Part shown: positions 32,770-43,539 of the stretch, piece after piece
How the letters are laid out: every line of letters begins with the position of its first letter
Numbering within the stretch: position 1 is the first letter of the stretch
Origin: Hydra vulgaris
Lineage: Eukaryota > Cnidaria > Hydrozoa > Anthoathecata > Hydridae
Length of the DNA stretch: 64,000 nt
Assembly (NCBI RefSeq): GCF_038396675.1
Contig: NC_088927.1
Span: forward strand, 37,107,501 to 37,171,500
Direction: 5' to 3'
Position numbers and translations under genes: made by a program
Notes under the pieces: generated by a model
What the model was told of the DNA's origin: nothing
The model's input: the letters and a program-made list of their open reading frames with translations, nothing else
The model's database searches: none

Positions 32770-33640
32770 ATACATTTGAATCCTTATTGATAACTATTCC
32801 ATTTATTTGGTCCTCGATATGCAATGCTATATTCAGCATATTTATTAAAGTTTTGAGGTAGTTTATATGAGTTACTTATATTTGCTCTTAGATAATAGTT
32901 TTCATTTATGTTTATTTCAAACTTGTCATTAAAGTTTGCAGGAGAGAGATTATTATTGAATCGATACATAAAAATTAAATGCTGATAGATATTTATTTCA
33001 AAAACATCAATCATTTTCATACCTTTTATTATAGGTTTGGCGTGTTCACGTTTATTTTTAGTGTAAATGATTCTGCTAGCATGTTTTTGTTGACTATAAA
33101 TTTTTTTAAGTTTTGATGGTGATGAAGCTAATGAAGCAATGAATTAGTCCAAAATATATTAGTTTCAGACTTTGTTTATTGATATATGGGCAAACTCGAT
33201 ACATCATCCTAATTATATTAGTGATTTTAGATTGAATATATTTTATTTGAGGAAGCCAGGGTAAATTCTCATCAACAAAAACTCCTAAGAATCTAATACT
33301 GGCTTGTTTTTTAATTAAGTTATCATTTAAGATAAGGTCAGACAACTTAAGAGGAAGGCTTTCTTCTTGTCTTTTTTTATGGAATAATATATAGTTTGTT
33401 TTCTCTGAGTTAAGTGAGAGTTTGCTAGCCCTAAACCGATATTCTATTATAGATTCTATTATAAATTACACGTTCAAAAAGTTTTGAAAATACAGAAAGT
33501 ATTGATATAGATCTATAATTGGTTATGTCTGAATGTTCATTACATTTAAAAATAGGAATTACTTTTGCTAATTTAGGTACATCAGGGAAAATCCCCGATG
33601 TTATTGAGAGCTTAAGATCAGAGGTCTGCTTAGACTAAAA
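32770..33640 (-). pseudogene. CR1-like LINE ORF2 with RT core deleted
   Basis: From 33640 downward on minus: ITSGIFPDVPKLAKVIPIFK and HSDITNYRSISILSVFSKLF with ERVIYN, the RT finger region. The frame then jumps near 33450 to LSLNSEKTNYIIFHKKRQEE, LGVFVDENLPWLPQI and TNIIRMMYRVCPYINKQSLK, the segment after the palm. The catalytic FADD block between them is gone. The junction holds a short direct duplication (GATTCTATTATA). The tail (32784-33020) gives FMYRFNNNLSPANFNDKF and IAYRGPNKWNSYQ. Confidence 0.8.
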
Positions 33641-34790
33641 AAAAAAGGGTAAAAAAGGCGGATTTCGGTAAAAAGGGTTTAGGGGGTTGAAGGAGATTTC
33701 GGTAAAAGTTTAAAAACAATATTTTAAACTTTTACCGAAATCTCAACATAATTATTAGTTATATAATCTGATATAATATATTTAAGTGATCAATTTAATC
33801 TTATATATAAAAATTATAATAAATCTATTTCTATTCATAGTTGACGAAAGAGTGGAGCATAAAGGTTTTATTAATATAGATTTATGAACAATTTTTTTAT
33901 AATAATATTATAAAGAATAAATTAGAATGTAGAATAAATATACACCTACAAAACTAAATTTATTAATTACCAAAATATAACAGGTTAAACTTGTGAGATT
34001 ATTTAAAGTGAAATAAAAAAATTTGTACCAAGTTACCCCATCGGTATTTTGATGCAAACTATGAGCATCATTGAAAAGTATATTACAAAAAAGTAAAACA
34101 TAAAACTTAGCGAAAAGGCAGATTTTTACTTGAAAGACAAACAAACTAATAACTATAACCCAAATAATAATAATATATCGTTTTCAATGTCAATCTTAAG
34201 CGTCAATAAATAATGGATTTGTATCGAAATTGGATTATCTAGTATTTTATTTAAATAAATCTTTTAAAAATTGACTATAAATATTAAAAGAAATGATTTT
34301 ATAATTGCTAATGACACAATGGAGTATTGTTAAACAGTTTTAGAACCCCCACAAATGCTGTTTCAATTTACCCCATACTTGCTGATAGGAAACATTTGCG
34401 TAATTTTTACTATCAAGTTGTTTTTTTTAATAGTTTTGTTTAATGAAGTAAAGAGCTTATGGATTGTATTTTACAAAAAAATATTACTTACTGATTGATA
34501 CACACATTGAATAAAATATTTAAAACTTAGAAACTTTAAAAACTAATAAATTACTTTGTCATCAAAAAAACATAAAATTAGACCCCTCGCAGGCCTAATG
34601 ATATCAAATAATTTAATTTAGTAGTAACTGTTTCACCATATGAAATGTCACAACTCTTAAGATTCCTCCACACAGTTTCATGGTACCCAACTCTTCCCTA
34701 TTACAATTTGCATATAATTAAATAATAGGGGAGAGTGGGGCACCATGAAAACTAGTCAGTATATTATATCAGAGTTTATTTGTCATTATG
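33640..34790. other. Repeat-rich, no gene; palindromes
   Basis: A palindrome at about 33695-33745 (GATTTCGGTAAAAGTTTAAA and its complement) and an inverted repeat at about 34672-34760. In the latter, TTTCATGGTACCCAACTCTT faces GAGAGTGGGGCACCATGAAA, each next to TA. The latter looks like two pogo-type ends placed head to head. Confidence 0.55.
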
Positions 34791-34999
34791 TATTTTTAAA
34801 AAAGGTTTTGAGTTAGTTGGTTTAAAGTTCTACATAATGTAACCTAATTTTAGGTGTTTGTGTGGACTGTTAAAACTTATGGCACTTGTAATGTTATCAT
34901 GCCTTTGATGTAATCACAAATTATAAAGTATAGTTATGATAATAAAAACTTAAAAATAAAAAACATATGATTAAATCATAGATGCAGTTATTTTAAAAG

Positions 35000-36464
35000 C
35001 AGGCCCACCGCAACTCTTTATGACGCCCGGGGTCAAAATTTCGCTAGCGCCTTATCATAAAAGTTTGATTACCAATCCAAACGCTAAAAGAATTAAACTT
35101 TTTACTTGGAGGTTTCTATCTTTTAAAAAAAAAACTGAAAAAAAATTAATAAATTAAAAAATAGACAAACAGACGAGTAACTGACTTTGCTATATTGCTA
35201 GTAACAGTAAGCTTAAAGTGCAATAGCTATTCTACTGTCTCCTTCATTTGAAATAGACTATCCGAATTTTATTCATAGCGAAATTTACAATAACTTTGTT
35301 GCAGAAACTTTGTAAGATTGTACTTACAAGCAGATTGGTCAGTCTTGAGTCACTGTAGATCTTAGCTCTGTCTTGACTAGAGAAAAGTTATTGAACGACC
35401 AGTGATGAAAACTGGAATCGTAATAAAAATGTGTAGCAAATAGCATATTGATTCCAATAGAGAATTTAGACCTTTCTAATAGATCTTATTCAATAGTTTC
35501 ATTAAAGTGAAAATTTTGTATAGCTTAAAACCTGTCTCTTATTTGTTGAATTAGAGTATCGAGAGCGGTATTGAATACGTTCACCTCAAATTGCTTCTCT
35601 TTATTTTTATAGAAATGAACATCGTTCTTAGCTTTTTGGTGAAAGTTCTCTTTTTTGTCCTCTTTTACACCAAAGTCTGATTGAAAACCATAACTTGGTT
35701 GACGCACAAATGTGCTTCAATGAATTTGGGCCTAGAACACCGAGATTCTTGATAAAAGTCTTCATAAGCTTCATCGCATCATCTAAAGAAATATCTTTTG
35801 ATTGAAGTGAGTCACTAACATGTTTATTGCTTTAAGAGATTTGAAACAAAAGGTTGTCATAATGATGAACTCAAATGAATGAATTCATTTTTCTAGAGAT
35901 TTTACTTCATTCAATAGTTCATCTGTTAGATCGAGGTCACGAAGCTTCCAAACGGCTATAAAACCTTAATGTGTGCACTCCACTGGGTTTACGAGGTTTG
36001 ATGAAGAGACATACCAGTTTTCTCAGCCGAGACTTTTCACTGAATAGGGCTTCCACTGAAAAAATTGTAAAATAAATGAACCAAACCAAATTAGTTCTTC
36101 ACTTCAACGGAAGATTGAGCAGAATGAACATAAGCAAGGTAACAGTTACATAACATGAGCTTGAGGATTCTTCTTAAGTTTTCTTTTCTGAAGTTTTTTT
36201 TATCTTCAATTGTTTATACTCTTTTGTACACATCAGACATGTAGGCTCTATTGTCGTACGCTTGACCTCTCCAGTTTTTTCATCCTGAGAAAACTTTCCT
36301 TAACTACTTATCTTTTACCAACACCATAGTAGGCAAATCTGAAAACTAAGGTGATTTGCTCATATGCAAAAATTGTTCCCATGACTGTGCCTGTAATTTG
36401 GCGAAACAATTGGTTATTGAAGAAAATATTTTCAAAATAAAGGATGAAGATTCAATGATAAAAT
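35000..36464 (-). pseudogene. Decayed hAT (DUF4371 type) copy, truncated
   Basis: The left end CAGGCCCACCGCAACTC resembles the terminus of the 16809-20324 element. Minus-strand blocks repeat that protein: MRQPSYGFQSDFGVKEDKKE then KQFEVNVFNTALDTLIQQIR (35525-35707), and GQAYDNRAYMSDVYKRV near 36240, matching the GYDNGANTSGVYKEVQ core. The order is inverted relative to plus, as expected. Stops abound. The 5' side ends at the compound element's flank. A scrap of the same family (AACCATAACTTGGTTGACGC) recurs at 41680-41710. Confidence 0.7.
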
Positions 36465-36524
36465 AACACAAATTCAAACCTTTACAACCCCCAGTAGACA
36501 CAGCGACGTGACAAAAACGTGAAT

Positions 36525-36715
36525 TTCACGTTATTTTGGCACGTGACATTTAGGTGACTTTTTGGTCCCCATGAAATGACCAATTCACGTGACTTATGGA
36601 CTTGTTTTTCACGTTACTTTTGGCACGTGATATTTAGGTAACTTTTTCGTCCCCATGATCTGTCTAAAAGATGTGCTTTTTACGTTAATTTTGGCACGTA
36701 ATATTTACGTAATAA
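36525..36715. repeat. Subterminal tandem repeats of the compound element
   Basis: TTCACGTTATTTTGGCACGT and the following ATTTAGGTGACTTTTT...GTCCCCATGA recur at 36608 (83 bases on) and, shortened, at 36679. Such motif clusters near termini commonly bind a transposase. Here that is an inference. Confidence 0.75.
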
Positions 36716-36939
36716 CTATGCTTTATAAAAACGAAATGTTTGGATTCGTGTAAAGAAAAATAACTCATCGTCGAGGAAATATTTAATACGTATTAAATTA
36801 CATGGTTTTATTAGTCATTATATTAGTTCTTGACATAAACATTTCGAATTTGTAATAAAAGCTGCACTTTTGTTAAAATATCCTCCTTATATCCAATAAG
36901 TAATAAATACAAAGTCATAGATCTGCAACTTACGAAGAG

Positions 36940-37095
36940 CACGCTTCCATCCACAAAGAGCGCACTTCAAACTTAATATAACGAATCAGTCGATATATTC
37001 TCCCATAAAAGCACGCTTCAAACATAATCTAACGAATCAGTCGATATTTTCTCCTATAAGAGTACGCATCAAACTTTATCTAATGAATCAGATTT
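36940..37095. repeat. Tandem repeat with about 60-bp period
   Basis: GCACGCTTC/GCGCACTTCAAAC followed by TAATCTAACGAATCAGTCG and ATATTTTCTCC occurs three times with changes. A single unit recurs at 39130-39180 in the second half of the compound element. Confidence 0.75.
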
Positions 37096-38089
37096 AGCTG
37101 AAAAGAAACGAATAAAATCTTAAATAATAATATGATTATTTAATAATTATCTTAAATCACAAACTTTTAAAACAAATCTTACTTGGTAAGTTGCCAACCA
37201 TTTTGGCAACAAGATTTTCTAGTTGTTTTCTTTTATCTAAATCATTAAATAATTTTAAGAAAACAATACTACATACAATGTAGAAAAATAAAAAAAGTCA
37301 TTTACCTTCTAATTTTATACTCTTATTGCTAAAAAATAAATAAAGATTTAATAAAAAAAGGCATAACAAAAAAGTCGACAGATAAATAAAAAAAAGTAGT
37401 ACAAAATAAAAAATACAAGTCTAAAATAATATTGTTTATCTATATATATCTATATCTAATATCTGTCTATAGATAAATATATATCTATATATAAAGTTAA
37501 TAACTGATGCGCGTGATTAGAAAAAGACCTCTACTCACCTTATGTGATAACATCTGATTAAATAATTTGTTTTCTTTGTTTTCCATCTTCTTATATTTGC
37601 ACTTGTTTCTGCATTAACTTGTTCATACATCAACTCACTAGATGCAAAGGTGACGCCCAAGAAGTTGCTTTAAATGAGTAATCTACAAAGTTTTGAACAT
37701 TAAATGTAATTTTAGAATGCACACAGAAAAATTATAACAATTTTTAAAAATGTAATAGTTAAAACATAACCACACAACATTATAGTGGGAAATTTATATC
37801 ATGATTTTCCTACCCATGGTGAGATTTTCACCGTAAGACTCCTTTTGCTGTGGAAACATTCACCACAGCTAAGGAGCTTCATCTACCCCTAACTATATAT
37901 AATATATTAAGTATAAAACTAAAAGTATGTATAATAAAGTATTGTCAAATTAGGTCACCAATAAATACCGAGTGCTGAAAATTCAACTCAGAATCAAGTT
38001 GCATTCTCCAACAAGATATGAACTGTGGTATGTGATGCGGTAAAATAAATAAATAAAATGCGGTAGAAATGCGGTAAAATAAATAAAAT

Positions 38090-38297
38090 GCGGTAGTGGT
38101 GTAGTGGTAGAGCGCTCACTTCATGAGCGAGAGGTTCCGAGTTTGATTCCTGCCACGTCCCTAGTAGTACCGCGCTCAACTTGTTTCTCTGCGCAGTCGC
38201 CTTGTTTGTCAAGGTTCGTGTTTCGGAGTTAAAGAGTTGAGAGAGGGTTATAACCACAAGTAGCCTCCTCATCTGTAGTGGTCTTCTCGACCTTATA
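38090..38297 (+). mobile_element. tRNA-derived SINE, full-length copy
   Basis: The head reads GCGGTAGTGGTGTAGTGGTA then GAGCGCTC ACTTCAT GAGCG (an anticodon-arm-like stem) and GAGTTTGATTCC, the B-box position. The body AAGGTTCGTGTTTCGGAGTT, GAGAGAGGGTTATAACCACA and the GTAGTGGTCTTCTCGACC end are shared with the copies at 1877 and 56703. Upstream the head motif AAATGCGGTA is stuttered. It lies inside the compound element. Confidence 0.85.
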
Positions 38298-41200
38298 ATA
38301 ACTTATTTATTATTAAATTAATTACATCGACAAATTTGACAGTCTAAAATATTATATAATAGGGTAGAAAAAAAAGTATACCTTGTATTAGGGTTTGATC
38401 TTTTGCATGTTGCAATATGAGAATTATCTGCCATAACATTACACGATTTTGAACTAAGCTTTGTAATATATTTATTAAACCTAAATTGATAAAACTTAGA
38501 TATAAAATAATATAATATGTTTAGATAAAATATTGTATATGTGACATTTTATTTTTGTTAAAAATGCATTGCGATGTTGTAAGATATCTTATACCCTGAT
38601 ACTTTTTTTATTATTATATAACTACAATGCAAAATAATTATATTATTATAAAAGTATAATAGAAAGTAATTACAATAATGAATATATAAACTACATATTT
38701 CATATAATCATTATATTTAAAAAATTTGGAAAATTGTTTGCGGAAAATATCCTGAAAAAATTCAGAATATTTTCCCCCTAATTTTTCCCTCAATTTTGCA
38801 TTCAGCCTAGTTGATGACAATAATATATACTTTAACTTGCATGTATGGAAAACTTTTCGGATATTTGGAAAAAGATAAATTTCAGAAAAATATCCGGCAT
38901 TCCCAGAATATCCTCAAAAAAAGTAATCCCTGAAACTAAATTATAAAAAAATAGTAAATAAAATAAAGAATATCTTTCCAAGTTTCTAATCATAGGTTTT
39001 TATTGAAAATAAAAAAAGTTCCAAAATACACAATATTTTGGCAACGTAACTTTCATGCTTCAATCAAGTAAAATTGTAACCTGGACAAGGTCACCTAAAA
39101 TATACATGATTGAAACGTGAAGAAGGAAACTGTGCAAGAGCATGCATCAAACTTTATCTAATGAATAAGTTAATATTTTCTCCAATAATAGCTAGCGACA
39201 CCAAATTTAGCTAAAAAGAAACAAATAAAAACTTAAATAATAATATGATTATTAAATAATTATCTTAAATCACATATTTTTAACACAAGTCTTACATGGT
39301 GAGTTGCCAACTGTTTTGGCAACAAGATTTTCTGGTATTGCTATTTCTTTGATCTAAATCATGAAACAATTTTTCAAAAAGTAATGCTATATTTGAGAGA
39401 AACTTGCTTTACATATAGGAAGGTTGTCATCATTGAAAGATAAGTATAATGCAGTTTCAAATACAATAGCATCATAATCATCTTTTTGGGGGGAAAACAT
39501 TGAACAAATCCGCGTTAATAACTTTTTTATATTGTACATAATAACAATAGTAATAAAAGTCATATAATATATACAATAATAATTTCATAAATACAATTCA
39601 AATATATATATTAATCATATAATATTTAAATAATATAAAAAAATGAAATAAATAAGTATTAACCTTTTTTAACAAGTAAAGCACAAGATCAAGATGTCAT
39701 ATATTACAAAAAGATAAAGTATATAACAATAATATATACATATATCAATAAAAAGTAACATAACACATTTGTTTATTGATATTACCTTGGATAAATTCTT
39801 TAACCTTGCTGATAAAAACCAAATAAAAGAAGAAAATCAATTTTGGGTTTTTATCTAATCGACTCTTGAGCAATAATGTATGCAGAAGTTCTACAGACAT
39901 TATTATTGCTCAAGAATCAAGAATAAGTTCCGCTAGAATTTATAATTTGTCCATGTAGCTTACTTAATTTGATATTAAATTCGTTATAACATAACTTATT
40001 TTGTACTAAATTAAGTAAGCAAAATGGACAAATTCGCCAGTCTAAAATATTACATGTATATCAAAAGTAGAAAAAAGCATACCTTGTATTTGAGTTTAAT
40101 TATTTGTGTGACAAATAGGGACGCTTGGTACTAATTTATTTAACTTAATTTGATGTAATTTGGATATTAGATATTACAACTTAAAATATATTGGACTATT
40201 TAGTTCTGTTTTAAATGCATTGCGTGATAAGATATTATATAGACCAATTTTTTTTTTTTTTAAGTTATGATTAAACTACAATAAAAATTACTTATATCAT
40301 CATAACAGTAAAATAATTATAACTAATATAATGAATACAAAAACTATACTATAAAAAAATAAATAATATAATAAAAAATATTATTTCATATTTCTAATCA
40401 CAGGAATAAAAAAAGTTCCGTTAGACGCGATATTTTGGCACGTAACTTTCACGTAAAATAGTAACCTGGACGAAGTCACCTAAAATACACGTGATTGAAA
40501 CGTGAATAAAACGTTGCGTGCCTACTGGGCCGTAACAACACAAATTCAAACCTTTGTCAGTTTGAATTTGTGTTGTGGGATTTCTTTTTATGCATTTTGA
40601 TGATGATTTTTATTTTATCATGACCATGATGATTTTTATAATGTTGAATAAGATCACCATGTAGTATATGTTCTTTTAGTAATATTAATTTAATAATATC
40701 TTTAAAGTATATCTTTTAATTTTTAAAGCCTTGCTTTATAATATAGAATTTTAAATAAAAGTGCTAGTTTAGTTGCCTTTATTTAAATCTTTTTAATTTT
40801 GTTTATGCCTTTTTATAATTATGAAGACCATACCTGCAAAATTGTCATGTGATCATGTTGTCAACTGCAAAATTGTCATGTGGTCCTACGATCAAACTTT
40901 TTTACTGTGTTTACGACTAAGTATTCAAGTGTTTTTTAATGGTACTGAACTTTCTGTTTTTTTTACTAGTTACAGAGTCAACTTGTGAGTACCATTTTAG
41001 ATCCGATTGATATAGTTATAATATAGTCACGTTCAACTTCTGTCCCTTACTTATTTACTTCTGTGCTATACCTAATATATAATTACAATTGCAACCAATA
41101 TAAGACATTATAAATACGATATTGAGATTTTGTTTCCAATTATAACCTTTCATTTTTCATAACTAAATGATCAAGAGTTTATACTAATTATATCATTTTG

Positions 41201-41520
41201 AAGACATATTGAATCATTAAGATTTTCCATAATGTTTATTATTTTACTATCATCAACATAAAGTGTGTTTTTTTGGTCAACATAATGGGGTTTTTTAATC
41301 TTGATCTGGCAGATCTATAATGAAAATCAAAAACAATGCTGGTGCTAAACTGATCCTTGTGGATATATGTATTATGAATACGTAATAATGTAACATGATG
41401 CAGCAAACATAAAACTGTACCATAAATAAATTATATATATATATAGACATAAATATATAATATAAATATATAAGTATATATTGCAGTTTTACATTCATGA
41501 TTCTACAATTTCACTAGGGT

Positions 41521-41946
41521 TTCCAAAAAACCAGATTTATAAAAAACCTCGGTTTTGGTTTTAATTAAAAAAAAAACAGTGGTTAACCGTAGTTTTCGGT
41601 TTTCCTTGTTTAATAAAATTTATGTAAGTTTATCATGCATTGTTTATTAAAAATTTATTTAAACAAAGTCTTCTAACGAAAACCATAACTTGGTTGACGC
41701 ACAAATGTGCTTCATTAATGAATTTATATACTTTTTTTTTTTCAAAAAATGTTTGTATAATAGTAAATTACAACTTTACCTGGTGCAGTGCATGTATCGT
41801 TTTGTCTAGAAGAATAACCGATACAATAAATTAAGAAGAATAACCGATACAATAAATTAAGGATAACTTAAACTTTATTAACTAGAAATAAGATGTGTTT
41901 TAGTAATGGTGATCAGGATTAGTTAAAAAATAAAAGGTGATTATTT
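41521..41946. other. No gene recognised; hAT scrap
   Basis: Contains the duplicated hAT scrap at 41680-41710 and a short direct duplication AAGAATAACCGATACAATAA at 41811-41860. Confidence 0.5.
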
Positions 41947-43401
41947 TTAATCATCAGTGTCCAAGCTACTTCCTTCAGTACCGTCAGTGATGTCTGTAGC
42001 TGAGGTTAAAAAGTTGTCAAAGAATGCGTGGTTTTCCACAAAAGCTTTATATGTGTGCACGGATAGCTGCTGTCACATGGTCAGGAAGCCTGTTTGGCCT
42101 ATTCTTATGTCGTCCTCTGATATCTTTAGGAGAACACCCTATTGTAAAAAAAATAATTAGTAAGTGTGAGTAATTGAGGCGGATTAGTTGATTTGTGGAA
42201 GGGGGTGGGGCGAGAGTGGTAAGCGTTGCATATTTTTGTTTAACTGTTGTCCTGTTGTTACTAAATAAACCAATTTCTCGTGCATACAAGTTTTTTTTGT
42301 CACAAATCAAAATTTGAATTTTTTCTTTTGTTAACAAAAGAATCTCTTCCTCATCCCTTCCCATTTGATTAAGAATAGTGCACACTTACTCAAAAAAAAA
42401 AATAACATTATCATTCCTCCTAGTGGTAGTGCTAGTATAAGCTATGAATTAGTGAATATCTTTCCATAAACAGTCGACCGTTACGACTACAGTTAGTCTA
42501 AGTTAGTAATGTTAAATTATTAGTTATAAGTCGGCATTGCGCTATCTGTATAGTATAGGTTGGTTGAGAGTGTGAAAAAGGATGCGATACGCAAACATCA
42601 ACTCGAAAAAGAGGTTCCACTGGATGTTTAGCAATGGAACAAAAAAAATACAGTCAACTGGTATTACTACAGTCTACAACTAATATAAGTAATAACAATT
42701 TATGATATTTCTGTATTACAAAATTATGCGTGACTACATTTAGTAACATGAACTGATTGTGATTGCTCAATAGTATTTTAATCTAGCAGTACCAGATCTA
42801 GTCATGAATAACTTTGTAATACAGAAATAGCTATATGTAAAGATGCCTTTTCAATAATTTGTAATTGTGATAATATAAATTATTATAATAATTATAACAA
42901 TTATACATTTTTAAATAGGCATACTTTGTGTAATAACTATATTATGCTACTTACCTGTTGAGGTTAAAGCATTTTTGATGGTTTGTACTCTTCTGTTTGT
43001 AATGCCAAACAAGGCAATTATAGGCTTTGAAGTAGACTTTCTGTTCTACATAGGTTCCACCACGCAGGACTCGTACATGATAAGAACAGCTAAACTCATG
43101 GAACTGGGCTTCCCCTTCACGACAAGTAGATTTTCTCTTCAACACTTTCTTTGTCGTAATTAGAGAAGATAGGAATGAGTTTAGTTTGTCTTCTGAAGGG
43201 TTAGCATTAAATGCTTCAATAAGAGCTGCTCTGTCTTCTAGATTTGTTTTTTCAAAGCACTGCAAAAATGTGCACTAGCAGTTATTGCCTATTGTGTGGT
43301 TTGAAAGTCAAGCTTTTTTTGTCTTATCTTTTTTAGAACCCAATGATTTTCTTTTCTTCGGCTTGTCCGTCACTTGTAGAAAATCAGATGCATCCGTCAT
43401 T
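41947..43401 (-). CDS. Unidentified spliced gene or domesticated-element remnant
   Basis: Minus-strand exon-like blocks. 42955-43259 lies between TTTTTGCAG and GTAAGT and encodes EKTNLEDRAALIEAFNANPS, RKSTCREGEAQFHEFSCSYH and YVEQKVYFKAYNCLVWHYKQ. 41947-42138 follows an ACAATAG acceptor and encodes KDIRGRHKNRPNRLPDHVTA, ending DTDD-stop. A possible first block (ATG 43401, MTDASDFLQVTDKPKKRKS) has no clear donor. Joining the two main exons directly breaks the frame, so an exon is missing or the gene is dead. GRHKNRPN and CxxFL-type spacing remind me of an abundant unnamed invertebrate family that may be transposon-derived. I cannot name it. Confidence 0.45.
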
Positions 43402-43539
43402 TCAACAGGATTGTTATAATTTTCTCGATTCTGATTGGTTTAGCGTTGTCACATATTTTACATCGAGCAATGTGATCGTTCTTCCAAAAGATAAACTAGA
43501 AAGCTGTGTAAAATCTGTGTAATTTGATTGATTTTTTAG

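Larger units (their letters stand above)
36490..40529. mobile_element. Compound non-autonomous DNA element with CCCAGTAG ends
   Basis: The left end CCCAGTAGACACAGCGACGT and the right end (complement CCCAGTAGGCACGCAACGTT) are inverted. Both subterminal regions are crowded with ACGTGA/TTACGT motifs and GGTGACTT...GTCC blocks. No transposase is present. The interior consists of two partly repeated units (37011-37270 like 39141-39385; 38330-38600 like 40010-40240; 38930-39124 like 40370-40505). A 19-base sequence AACACAAATTCAAACCTTT flanks both sides (36465-36483 and 40537-40555). The superfamily is uncertain. Confidence 0.7.

Noticed and set aside
38090-38165. A functional tRNA gene
   Set aside because: The acceptor stem is not closed, the B box is altered (GTTTGATTCC), and the same head-plus-body occurs elsewhere, so it is a SINE.
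37994-38272. 92-aa minus ORF
   Set aside because: It is antisense to the tRNA-derived SINE and to its head repeats.
42047-42385. 112-aa minus ORF taken as one exon from its Met
   Set aside because: A strong acceptor (TTTTTTACAATAG) inside it and the composition change show that only the downstream part (41947-42138) is exon-like.
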